From Pseudomonadota bacterium (GTDB taxonomy: Bacteria; Pseudomonadota; Alphaproteobacteria; Rhizobiales; Xanthobacteraceae), in contig JAFAFP010000061.1 in assembly GCA_023423415.1 (NCBI GenBank), positions 1-25,235 on the forward strand: DNA of 25,235 nucleotides, given 5' to 3'. Positions within the stretch are counted from its first letter, which is position 1; each line of letters starts with the position of its first letter. The notes beneath the pieces were generated by a model. The model had not been told where the DNA came from and searched no databases. It saw only the letters and a list, made by a program, of their open reading frames with translations. The position numbers and the translations under genes were made by a program. This document shows positions 17,156-25,235 of the stretch, one piece after another.

Positions 17156-18502
17156 TTAAAAACTCCACGTCGCGAACAGATATCCGGCCAGCCCGTTTCC
17201 GCTGACGTTACCCGACGTGTTCCCCGCTTGCAGCAGCCGGCCGAGGAATGCGCGGTTCAGCAAGCCAAGTTCCAGCAGTCCGAGCGGTCCGGACGCTTCG
17301 ATATCGGCTTTCACATAACCGACTTCGGCGCCCAGCTTGAGCTTGTCGTCCGGCTTGTAGATCAGATTGGCGGCATAGCGGTTCGTGCGGATGGACGGCG
17401 CATGGTTCTGCAAGGCGATATCGAGCGCGAGATAACTCGTCATCACGTTCGCCTCCCAATGATCGGAAAAGACGTGGTGATAGGAGCCGACGATGCTCCA
17501 GCCTTCCGTGGTCACGGGAACGCCAATCAATCCTGCAAATGTCGAAGCATCGGACACAGTGCCAAGATACGGCGAGGCATTCACGGCGTAGGTCGCCTGC
17601 GTGCTGAACGTGCTGCCATCCTCACCCCACTTGACCGGCAAGGTCAGCCCGGATGTCACGGCCCAGCCCAGCGCATCGAATTGCTGCGGCCGGCCGAGCG
17701 CTGCGAGCCGCGGGTGATTGCCGTCGATATGCAGCTCATGAACCATGCCCGAGAGCTGGAATTCGGCATCGTCCTTCTCGTAGTAAAGCTTTGCGCTCGC
17801 CACCGGATCGTTCGGATAGACAGTGACGAAACTTGAGACACCCGTCTGCGAGGTCGGCAGACCGGTCTCATAAGCGAGGGTGAAGGTCCAGTTATCGTTC
17901 AGCTTGAACTCATAACCCGCAAGGCCGACGGTGCGCTGCGGCGACGTTGCGGAGAACTGGAAATCGCCCGACCAGAAATTCATCTGGCTGTCGGTGTAAC
18001 CGCCCTTGAAGCCGGCCCAGGTGACGATGCCTTCGATCAAGGTCAGGAGTCCATTGCCGGAATCCACGGTCGTCTTTTCGTACTGGACCTCGAATCCGGT
18101 CTTCAGATCGCCGAGCGATGTCTTGCGCGTGCTGTCGATGCGCATGCTCGCATCGAACGTCCCAACTTCGCTCGCACTGGTCAGACCGCCCTGCCGCGTC
18201 GTCAGGACCGGAATGCGGCCACTGCCCGAGCTCTGCTTCTGATACACGGCGGACAATTGGCCTGACACCTCGAAGCACGCGCCTTCCCAGGCAAACCGCT
18301 TCCACAACGGGACTGGCTTGTCGTCGTCTTCATCATCGTCAGATTGACAGATTTCGGATTGCTTCGCCGGCGTCGGCACGACTTGCGCCGATGTCACCGC
18401 GGGCCACGCAACCATGACAACAGCGAATGCGATCCCTGCATTGATAAACCGCGGCGCGCCAATTCCGGCGCCGCCAAACTGGACGTCCCCAAACCCCGAC
18501 AC
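17156..18502 (-). CDS. Alphaproteobacterial porin-like outer-membrane protein
   Basis: A 448-residue exported protein. An n-region and hydrophobic segment (GIAFAVVMVAWPAVTSAQ) form a signal peptide. The mature start has two Cys (EICQS...GACFEVSGQLSAVYQ), the pattern of Porin_2 proteins, but the usual YGxGFxYIPGT block is replaced by an acidic run, DDDEDDD. The rest is rich in alternating beta-strand sequence (KLYYEKDDAEFQLSGMVHEL, NRYAANLIYKPDDKLKLGAEVGYV). The protein ends in WSF, the terminal aromatic recognised by the BAM machinery. Function is probably diffusion of small solutes across the outer membrane. I chose GTG 18502 because GAGGGGG lies 8 nt before it; ATG 18523 (7 residues longer) has no ribosome binding site. 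It is 34 nt behind the TfoX-domain gene on the same strand. Confidence 0.78.
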   Translation of the reverse strand: MSGFGDVQFGGAGIGAPRFINAGIAFAVVMVAWPAVTSAQVVPTPAKQSEICQSDDDEDDDKPVPLWKRFAWEGACFEVSGQLSAVYQKQSSGSGRIPVLTTRQGGLTSASEVGTFDASMRIDSTRKTSLGDLKTGFEVQYEKTTVDSGNGLLTLIEGIVTWAGFKGGYTDSQMNFWSGDFQFSATSPQRTVGLAGYEFKLNDNWTFTLAYETGLPTSQTGVSSFVTVYPNDPVASAKLYYEKDDAEFQLSGMVHELHIDGNHPRLAALGRPQQFDALGWAVTSGLTLPVKWGEDGSTFSTQATYAVNASPYLGTVSDASTFAGLIGVPVTTEGWSIVGSYHHVFSDHWEANVMTSYLALDIALQNHAPSIRTNRYAANLIYKPDDKLKLGAEVGYVKADIEASGPLGLLELGLLNRAFLGRLLQAGNTSGNVSGNGLAGYLFATWSF

Positions 18503-18536
18503 AGTGCATTCCCCCTCAGGCATAGAGCCCGAGGGA

Positions 18537-18965
18537 TCAACGCTTCGTCAAGCGTTTCGCCTTGCTTGTGGATTTCACTTTGGTCGCGGTCCTGACTTTG
18601 ACAGGCCGCTTCGGCTTGCTCGCAGGCTCGCTCTTTTTCTCACGGGGGCCGGCTTTGTTGAGCGCGACGTGCAACGCGCGCGTGGCCCACAGCGCCAGTT
18701 CGTCCGGATCGTCGTAAAGCCGATCCGGCATCCGGCGATACGACATGATCGCGCGCTTGCCATTGCCGGCCTGATACGTGAAAGGCGGCAAGTCTTCGGT
18801 GACAAAGTCAGCCTCGTTGCTCTCGCCGGTTTTCAGATAGATCACTTCATCGGCAATCAGCGCGAACATCACGTCATCGGCATAGATGCCGGCGCCGCCG
18901 AACATGCGCCGCACCGTGACAGGGCGGAAGCCGGCAAACAGTTCGCGGATGAATTCGGCGTCCAT
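18537..18965 (-). CDS. TfoX N-terminal domain protein with Lys-rich tail
   Basis: A 142-residue protein. Residues 1-100 are the TfoX/Sxy N-terminal domain (VRRMFGGAGIYADDVMFALIADEVIYLKTG, then PFTYQAGNGKRAIMSYRRMPD, with DELALWATRAL). The C-terminal domain of full-length TfoX competence regulators is absent. Instead the last 35 residues are a low-complexity basic tail (KKSEPASKPKRPVK, KVKSTSKAKRLTKR) like histone-H1-type DNA-binding tails. TfoX-N-only proteins are common in rhizobia and have no firm role. The gene precedes the porin-like gene closely on the same strand. Its upstream side is a double-hairpin repeat, leaving little room for a promoter before 18983. Confidence 0.85.
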   Translation of the reverse strand: MDAEFIRELFAGFRPVTVRRMFGGAGIYADDVMFALIADEVIYLKTGESNEADFVTEDLPPFTYQAGNGKRAIMSYRRMPDRLYDDPDELALWATRALHVALNKAGPREKKSEPASKPKRPVKVRTATKVKSTSKAKRLTKR

Positions 18966-18982
18966 GCACTAAGCACCCGCTC

Positions 18983-19047
18983 GTCCCCGCGAAAGCGGGG
19001 ACCCAGACCTTTTTTGAATTTACTGGATTCCCGCCTGCGCAGGAATG
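18983..19047. repeat. REP-like double-hairpin element between sufA and the TfoX gene
   Basis: Hairpin 1 is GTCCCCGC-GAAA-GCGGGGAC (18983-19002), a perfect 8-bp stem with a GAAA tetraloop. Hairpin 2 is ATTCCCGC-CTGC-GCAGGAAT (about 19027-19046), an 8-bp stem with one mismatch. Paired hairpins of this wording are dispersed in many copies in Bradyrhizobium-type genomes. Located 20 nt after the sufA stop, it may also end or stabilise the suf transcript. A single copy is seen in this window. Confidence 0.6.
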
Positions 19048-19065
19048 AGCGGAAGATGGCGACGC

Positions 19066-19449
19066 TTAATGCGCCGCGGCGGGTTCGCCTTCCGCAGGTG
19101 TGAGCTGCACCGATTCGCCGCAACCGCAGGCCGAAGTCTGGTTCGGATTGTTGAACACGAACTGCGCGGACATCTTGTCGGTCTTGTAGTCCATCTCGGT
19201 GCCGAGCAGGAACAGCACCGCTTTCGGATCGATCAGGATGCGGACGCCCTTGTCCTCCACCACTTCGTCCGTGGGACCGGCCTCCTGCACATATTCCATC
19301 GTATAGGCCATGCCGGCGCAGCCGCCGTTGCGCACGCCCACGCGCAGGCCGGCGATCGGTTGATCCGACTTCGCCATCAGTTCCTTGATACGGTCGGCGG
19401 CGGCTTCGGTGAGCCGCATGACCTGAGGCCTCGGACGGGCTGTCGCCAT
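19066..19449 (-). CDS. sufA: SufA/IscA/ErpA-type Fe-S carrier (HesB family)
   Basis: A 127-residue A-type carrier that receives Fe-S clusters from the SufBCD scaffold and passes them to target enzymes. The three cluster-binding cysteines are present: C44 in GGCAGMAYT, and C108 and C110 in SACGCGES. Family members are 105-130 residues, so it is complete. The ATG at 19449 has AGAGGAG about 10 nt before it; the frame stays open to 19488. SufA, IscA and ErpA cannot be told apart by motif alone; the position at the end of the suf cluster favours SufA. It is separated from the VOC gene by 129 nt containing a hairpin (19543-19559), so it may also have its own promoter. Confidence 0.9.
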   Translation of the reverse strand: MATARPRPQVMRLTEAAADRIKELMAKSDQPIAGLRVGVRNGGCAGMAYTMEYVQEAGPTDEVVEDKGVRILIDPKAVLFLLGTEMDYKTDKMSAQFVFNNPNQTSACGCGESVQLTPAEGEPAAAH

Positions 19450-19542
19450 TCTTGCAGTTCTCCTCTCACCGGGTTCAAGGTCCGGCAATGGACTCGCATG
19501 TCCTTAAGTTAACAACGAAATTCGCGCTGTGAAGGCCCGAAA

Positions 19543-19559
19543 GCTGGATTTGCTCCAGC
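19543..19559 (-). terminator. Hairpin between the VOC gene and sufA, possible attenuator
   Basis: GCTGGA and TCCAGC form a perfect 6-bp stem with a 5-nt loop, starting 19 nt after the VOC stop on the minus strand. Only TTTC follows, so it would be a leaky terminator or a processing signal rather than a strong stop. Confidence 0.3.
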
Positions 19560-19578
19560 CATGCAAAGTGGCCGGCTC

Positions 19579-20004
19579 TCAGTAGATCGCCCAAATGCCC
19601 GGCGTCGCAAGTTCAAGCAGATGGCCGTCCGGGTCGCGGAAATAGATGCTGTGGCCGCCACGCGGCCAGTTGGTCCGTCCTTCGATCTCGATCTTGTGTG
19701 CTGCCAGCCGCTCCGTCCAGACCGGCAACTCGTCTGCCGAGATGGCGAACGCGATATGCAGCGGCCCGTGCCCGTCATGCGGCGGAATGGTGCCGCCCGG
19801 CAGATGCACGGTGTCCAGCGTCGCACCGCGATGAAACAGCAGCAGGACGCTCCTGCCGCCGACATCATAGGCCCGAAAGCGCGCATCGCTGGTGAGGACC
19901 GGAAGCTCAAGAACCTGCTCGTAGAACCGTGCGGCTCTCTCGAGGTCATCGACGTACAGCGCAGTTTCCAGAACGCCATTGAGCTTCGGCACGGTAGGCG
20001 TCAC
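19579..20004 (-). CDS. VOC (glyoxalase/bleomycin-resistance) family protein
   Basis: A 141-residue protein with the two paired beta-alpha-beta-beta-beta units of the vicinal oxygen chelate fold: LETALYVDDLERAARFYEQVL at 12-32 and PLHIAFAISADELPVWTERL at 81-100. H83 and E131 (DPDGHLLEL) are probable metal ligands. E13 stands where many relatives have His, and a fourth ligand is not obvious. It is the length of a single-domain dioxygenase, lyase or resistance protein, and no substrate can be assigned. The start is GTG 20004: GTGA overlaps the stop of the SufT-like gene, so the two are translationally coupled. The reading frame extends upstream to 20055, but that part lies over the SufT-like gene. 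Confidence 0.85.
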   Translation of the reverse strand: MTPTVPKLNGVLETALYVDDLERAARFYEQVLELPVLTSDARFRAYDVGGRSVLLLFHRGATLDTVHLPGGTIPPHDGHGPLHIAFAISADELPVWTERLAAHKIEIEGRTNWPRGGHSIYFRDPDGHLLELATPGIWAIY

Positions 20005-20366
20005 CACATGTTCAGAACGAGACGCGCCTCGTCGGACATGCGGCTCGGGTCCCATGGCGGATCCCAGATCACCTGCACATTCACCGGGCCGACGCCCTGC
20101 ACGCTCGCCACCGCGTTCTCCACCATCATCGGCAGTTCGGCGGCCGCGGGACAGTTCGGCGTCGTCAGCGTCATATCGACATCGACCGTCCGGTCATCCT
20201 TGATATCGACCTTGTAGATCAGGCCGAGCTCGTAGATGTCCGCCGGAATTTCCGGGTCATAGACGGTCTTCAGCGCCGAAACGATGTCCTCGCTCAGGCG
20301 CGACAATTCTTCGGCCGGCAAAGCCGATTCCGGCTGCGACTCAACGGGTTTGGTGTCGTCGGTCAT
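20001..20366 (-). CDS. sufT: SUF-associated DUF59/MIP18 protein (SufT-like)
   Basis: A 121-residue protein of the MIP18/DUF59 family, linked to maturation of Fe-S proteins. DPEIPADIYELGLIY (37-51) and the conserved Cys in TPNCPAAAELP (C72) are the family marks. The first 20 residues are a low-complexity acidic leader. Members inside suf operons act as accessory factors; the exact chemistry is unresolved. ATG 20366 overlaps the sufS stop (ATGA), and its own stop overlaps the VOC start (GTGA), so it sits in a coupled chain. The longer open frame up to 20495 runs over the end of sufS and is not used. Confidence 0.92.
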   Translation of the reverse strand: MTDDTKPVESQPESALPAEELSRLSEDIVSALKTVYDPEIPADIYELGLIYKVDIKDDRTVDVDMTLTTPNCPAAAELPMMVENAVASVQGVGPVNVQVIWDPPWDPSRMSDEARLVLNMW

Positions 20367-21604
20367 ATGAAAAATTCCTGCGCCTTCACGAGGGCCCGCG
20401 CCAGAGCGTCGACCTCGTCCTTGGTATTGTAAAGCCCGAAAGAAGCCCGGCATGTGGCGGTGACGCCGAGGCGGTTCAACAGCGGCATCACGCAATGCGT
20501 TCCGGCGCGCACGGCGACACCGGAGCGATCGATGATGGTTGCGACATCATGCGGATGCGCCCCCTTCATCTCGAAGGAGATGACGGCCCCCTTCTCTTTC
20601 GCCTGACCGAATATCTTCAACGAATTGATCTCGCGCAGCCGCTCATGTGCGTAATGCATCAGGCTGTCTTCGTGCGCGCGAATGCGATCCTTGCCGATCG
20701 CATTCACATACTCGATCGCAGCGCCGAGGCCGATCGCCTGCACGATCGGCGGCGTGCCGGCTTCGAACTTGTGCGGCGGATCGCCATAGGTGACGCGGTC
20801 CTCGAACACATCGCGGATCATTTCGCCGCCGCCATTGAACGGCGGCATGGCGTCGAGATGTTCGGACTTGCCCCAGAGCACGCCGATGCCGGACGGCCCG
20901 TAGATCTTGTGTCCGGTGAACACGTAGAAATCGCAGCCGATATCCTGCACATCGATCGGCATATGCACGGCGGCCTGACTGCCATCCACCAGAACCGGAA
21001 TGCCGCGCGCGTGGGCGATCCGAACGACCTCCTTTACCGGCACGTAGGTGCCGAGCGCGTTCGACATATGCGTGATCGCGACCATCTTGGTGCGCGGAGT
21101 CAGCAGCTTCTCAAACTCGTCGAGAAGAAAATTGCCGTCCTCATCGATCGGCGCCCACTTGATGACAGCGCCCTGCCGTTCGCGCAGGAAGTGCCACGGC
21201 ACGATGTTGGAGTGATGCTCCATGATCGAGAGCACGATCTCGTCGCCCTCCTTCAGCCGCTCGCGGCCGAAGGTGTACGCGACAAGGTTGATCGCCTCGG
21301 TCGCGTTGCGGGTGAAGATGACTTCCTCGTTGCGCGGCGCGTTCAGGAACTTGGCGACGATTTCGCGTGCGCCTTCGTAGCCTTCGGTCGCGGCATTGGC
21401 GAGATAGTGCAGGCCGCGATGCACGTTGGCGTATTCATACGAATAGGCATGCTGGATGCGATCCAGCACCGCCTTCGGCTTTTGCGCCGAGGCCGCGTTG
21501 TCGAGATAGACCAGCGGCTTGCCATAGACCTCCATCGCCAGCGCGGGAAAATCCTGCCGGATGCGGGCGACATCATAAGGCTCGATGGTGACAGCCTTGT
21601 TCAT
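20363..21604 (-). CDS. sufS: Cysteine desulfurase SufS
   Basis: A 413-residue PLP enzyme that takes sulfur from L-cysteine, leaving alanine, and supplies it as persulfide for Fe-S assembly. The fold-type I PLP Lys is in FTGHKIYGPSGIG. The catalytic Cys is in RAGTHCVMPL, the compact loop of the SufS/CsdA group. YLDNAASAQKP near the N-terminus and HHSNIVPW are family signatures. Length is normal. ATG 21604 has a GAGAG upstream. It is 46 nt after sufD and overlaps the SufT-like gene by 4 nt. No sufE or sufU gene is in the window, so its sulfur-acceptor partner must be elsewhere, if there is one. Confidence 0.96.
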   Translation of the reverse strand: MNKAVTIEPYDVARIRQDFPALAMEVYGKPLVYLDNAASAQKPKAVLDRIQHAYSYEYANVHRGLHYLANAATEGYEGAREIVAKFLNAPRNEEVIFTRNATEAINLVAYTFGRERLKEGDEIVLSIMEHHSNIVPWHFLRERQGAVIKWAPIDEDGNFLLDEFEKLLTPRTKMVAITHMSNALGTYVPVKEVVRIAHARGIPVLVDGSQAAVHMPIDVQDIGCDFYVFTGHKIYGPSGIGVLWGKSEHLDAMPPFNGGGEMIRDVFEDRVTYGDPPHKFEAGTPPIVQAIGLGAAIEYVNAIGKDRIRAHEDSLMHYAHERLREINSLKIFGQAKEKGAVISFEMKGAHPHDVATIIDRSGVAVRAGTHCVMPLLNRLGVTATCRASFGLYNTKDEVDALARALVKAQEFFI

Positions 21605-21650
21605 GCCAATTCACTCTCACTTATCCCTTCTCGTCGAGAAGCGATAATCC

Positions 21651-22970
21651 TCAACCTCGTTGCCCAAGCCACGCGCGGGTCTGCGCCATCAGCGCCTCGC
21701 GCAGCTCTTCATTCTCGACCGCTTCCACCGTCTCGCCGACGAAGGCCTCGATCATCAGCGCTTCGGCTTCCTTCTGCGGAATGCCGCGCGCCTTCAGATA
21801 GAACAGCAGTTCGTCATCGAGAGCGCCCGCCGTCGCACCATGACCGCAGACCACATCATCGGCAAAAATCTCAAGCTCCGGCTTGTGATCGGCTTCGGCT
21901 TCTTCCGACAGCAGCAGCGCGTGTGAGGCCATCTTGCCGTCGGTCTTCTGCGCGTGCGGACGGACGATGATCTTGCCCTGGAACACCGAACGGCTTTCGC
22001 CGTCGAGTACCGACTTGAACAACTCGCGGCCGGTGCAGTGACCGATGGCATGGTCGATCACCATCGTGGTGTCGGCATGCTGCTTGCCTCGCAGCAACGA
22101 AGCGCCCTGCAACGCCAGTTCGGAATGCACGCCTTCCAGATCGATGAAGATCTGATGGCGCGACATCGCCCCGCCGATATTCATCGAGAAGCTGCTGAGC
22201 CGCGCATCGCGACCGGCTTGCACGCCGAGCGTGGACAGGCCGAGTGCGGCATCGCCCGCATTGTTGCTGCGGACATGCGCCACCCTGGCGCCGTCGCCGG
22301 CGTCGATCTCGACCAGCGTGTTGGCCTGATAGGCAACGCCCGCAGGTCCATCATGGGTCTCGATCAGCGTGACCGAAGCGCCCGCCTCCACCACCACCAG
22401 CACGCGGGCGAAGCTTGCCTGCGCGCTATTGCCGGCGTTGCGGAAAATCAGATGCAGCGGACGCTCGAGCTTTGTGCCGGCCGGCACGTGCAGGATCGTC
22501 ACGTCATTCATGAAGGCGGTATTGAGCGCGACCGCGGCATTGTTCGCATAGAAGCGCTCGCGATTGAGCGCCTGCGTCACGGCCGGCGGCAAGGCATCGC
22601 CATCCGCCAGACGATAGCGGTTGAAGCCTTCGGCCTTTGCGGTCGACACATCGCGTCCGTTCACGAACAGAAAACGATGCGCGGTCGCCAGATCGAGCAC
22701 GGTCGGCTGTGCCGCCGCCGCATCGACTTCGGCTTGCGACGGTGCATCCGCAATCGGCGGCAGGTCGCGCATGAAGGCGCGCAGATCGGTGTATTTCCAG
22801 TCCTCGACGCGGCGCGTCGGCAGACCTTGCGACTTCAGCGTTTCGAACGCCTCCTGCCGCTGGCGCGCAACCGGCGCCCCGCCCCAGGACGCTTGCCTGG
22901 CGCTGAAATCCGGAAAGCGCGAGAGGATCGCTTCCTCCGCCGCAGACCGTATGAGAGTAAGCTCAGCCAT
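21651..22970 (-). CDS. sufD: Fe-S cluster assembly protein SufD
   Basis: A 439-residue SufB/SufD family protein that pairs with SufB and SufC in the SufBC2D scaffold. The C-terminal part has the beta-helix core (SRSVFQGKIIVRPHAQKTDG, ADDVVCGHGATAGALDDELLFYLKARGI), where the His of CGHGATAG is conserved in SufD. The N-terminal 130 residues are helical and variable, with RRVEDWKYTDLRAFM as the SufD-specific motif. It starts 5 nt after sufC with AAGGA as ribosome binding site, so coupling is close. SufD is needed mainly for iron acquisition by the complex. Confidence 0.95.
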   Translation of the reverse strand: MAELTLIRSAAEEAILSRFPDFSARQASWGGAPVARQRQEAFETLKSQGLPTRRVEDWKYTDLRAFMRDLPPIADAPSQAEVDAAAAQPTVLDLATAHRFLFVNGRDVSTAKAEGFNRYRLADGDALPPAVTQALNRERFYANNAAVALNTAFMNDVTILHVPAGTKLERPLHLIFRNAGNSAQASFARVLVVVEAGASVTLIETHDGPAGVAYQANTLVEIDAGDGARVAHVRSNNAGDAALGLSTLGVQAGRDARLSSFSMNIGGAMSRHQIFIDLEGVHSELALQGASLLRGKQHADTTMVIDHAIGHCTGRELFKSVLDGESRSVFQGKIIVRPHAQKTDGKMASHALLLSEEAEADHKPELEIFADDVVCGHGATAGALDDELLFYLKARGIPQKEAEALMIEAFVGETVEAVENEELREALMAQTRAWLGQRG

Positions 22971-22975
22971 TATCC

Positions 22976-23731
22976 TTACGCGGCCTCGTCCTGATACTGC
23001 GCATAGCCCTTTTCCTCGAGCTCAAGCGCAAGTTCCTTGCCGCCGGTGCGGACGATGCGGCCCTTCGACAGCACGTGCACCACATCCGGCACGATGTAAT
23101 CGAGCAGACGCTGATAGTGCGTGATGACGACGAATGAACGCTCTGGCGAACGCAGCCGATTGACGCCGTCCGACACGATCTTCAGCGCGTCGATGTCGAG
23201 ACCGGAATCGGTCTCATCGAGCACCGCGAGGCGCGGCTCCAGCATCGCCATTTGCAAGATCTCGTTGCGCTTCTTCTCGCCGCCGGAAAAGCCGACATTG
23301 ACCGCGCGCTTCAGCATCTCCGGATTGATCTCGAGCTTGTTCGCCGCGTCGCGAACCTTCTTCATGAATTCCGGCGTCGACAATTCCGCTTCGCCACGCG
23401 CCTTGCGCTGCGCATTCACGGCCGTGCGCAGGAACGTCATGGTGGCGACGCCCGGAATCTCGATCGGATACTGGAACGCCAGAAACAGCCCCTTGGCCGC
23501 CCGCTCATCCGGCTCCATGCCGAGCACGCTTTCGCCGTCCAGCAGGACGTCACCCTCGGTCACGTCGTATTCGCTCTTGCCGGCCAGCACATAAGACAGC
23601 GTGCTCTTGCCCGAACCATTCGGGCCCATGATGGCATGCACCTGGCCTTTCTCGACCGTCAGGTCGAGACCGTTGAGGATCTTCTTGCCGTCGATCTCGA
23701 CATGCAGGTTTTTGACTTGGAGCAAAGACAT
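22976..23731 (-). CDS. sufC: Fe-S assembly ATPase SufC
   Basis: A 251-residue ABC-type ATPase that drives conformational change of SufB-SufD. Walker A is GPNGSGKST (36-44), the Q-loop Q87 is in AFQYPIEIPG, the signature is FSGGEKKRNE (148-157), Walker B is LAVLDETDSGLD (168-179) and the switch His205 is in VVITHYQRLL. The variant ETDSGLD after Walker B is diagnostic of SufC against transport ATPases. There are no membrane partners, as expected. A 129-nt gap separates it from sufB, wider than the other gaps in the cluster, with a short TGTGT/ACACA hairpin. The ATG has only a weak GGA upstream. Confidence 0.96.
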   Translation of the reverse strand: MSLLQVKNLHVEIDGKKILNGLDLTVEKGQVHAIMGPNGSGKSTLSYVLAGKSEYDVTEGDVLLDGESVLGMEPDERAAKGLFLAFQYPIEIPGVATMTFLRTAVNAQRKARGEAELSTPEFMKKVRDAANKLEINPEMLKRAVNVGFSGGEKKRNEILQMAMLEPRLAVLDETDSGLDIDALKIVSDGVNRLRSPERSFVVITHYQRLLDYIVPDVVHVLSKGRIVRTGGKELALELEEKGYAQYQDEAA

Positions 23732-23860
23732 CGATTTTTTCCGTTAGTAGCCTCGCCTCGTGGAGCCGGTCCGGCCGGCAACTCGAACGGCGAGCCGATG
23801 TGTAGCCCTCACACACGAAGACAGCCTGTCAGCGGTCTCCTCGGAATGAGGGCGTGCGAT

Positions 23861-25235
<1,375 letters not shown>

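Overview
The window is GC-rich, densely coded chromosomal DNA that looks like an alphaproteobacterium of the Hyphomicrobiales (Bradyrhizobium/Rhodopseudomonas/Xanthobacteraceae-like). This rests on several things: the sufB-C-D-S-T...A gene order, a Porin_2-like outer-membrane protein, a TctC/Bug solute-binding protein, a dispersed double-hairpin repeat of the kind common in that group, and frequent GTG starts. The lineage is an inference. I see no tRNA, rRNA, CRISPR array, insertion sequence, integrase or prophage gene.

Left part (1-8272): the 5' two thirds of pobA (4-hydroxybenzoate 3-monooxygenase) lies on the minus strand, behind a secreted caspase-like (peptidase C14) gene on the same strand. 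Divergent from these is a plus-strand run of three genes: a TctC-type periplasmic binding protein, a zinc metallopeptidase with HEAGH, and an ATP-grasp ligase whose start codon overlaps the peptidase stop (ATGA). This peptidase/ligase pair is the best candidate here for a little-described system. A minus-strand two-gene reverse transsulfuration operon follows (cystathionine beta-synthase with CBS domains, then a cystathionine gamma-lyase/synthase-family enzyme).

Middle part (8273-17075): a small HExxH protein, an MFS transporter and a LuxR-type regulator all lie on the minus strand. The first two are each preceded by a copy of the same 52-bp element. An AraC-type regulator is divergent from the LuxR gene. 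Next come an alpha/beta hydrolase (minus), an RhlE-type DEAD-box RNA helicase (plus) and a GGDEF diguanylate cyclase (plus).

Right part (17076-25235), all minus strand: a porin-like protein behind a TfoX-domain protein with a very basic tail, a double-hairpin repeat, and the SUF iron-sulfur assembly cluster. Transcription runs sufB (5' end outside the window), sufC, sufD, sufS, a DUF59/SufT gene, a VOC-fold gene and a SufA/HesB carrier. sufS/sufT and sufT/VOC overlap by 4 nt, so the VOC gene is physically built into the operon. Reverse transsulfuration makes cysteine, and SufS draws sulfur from cysteine; the two loci are thus metabolically related but not adjacent.
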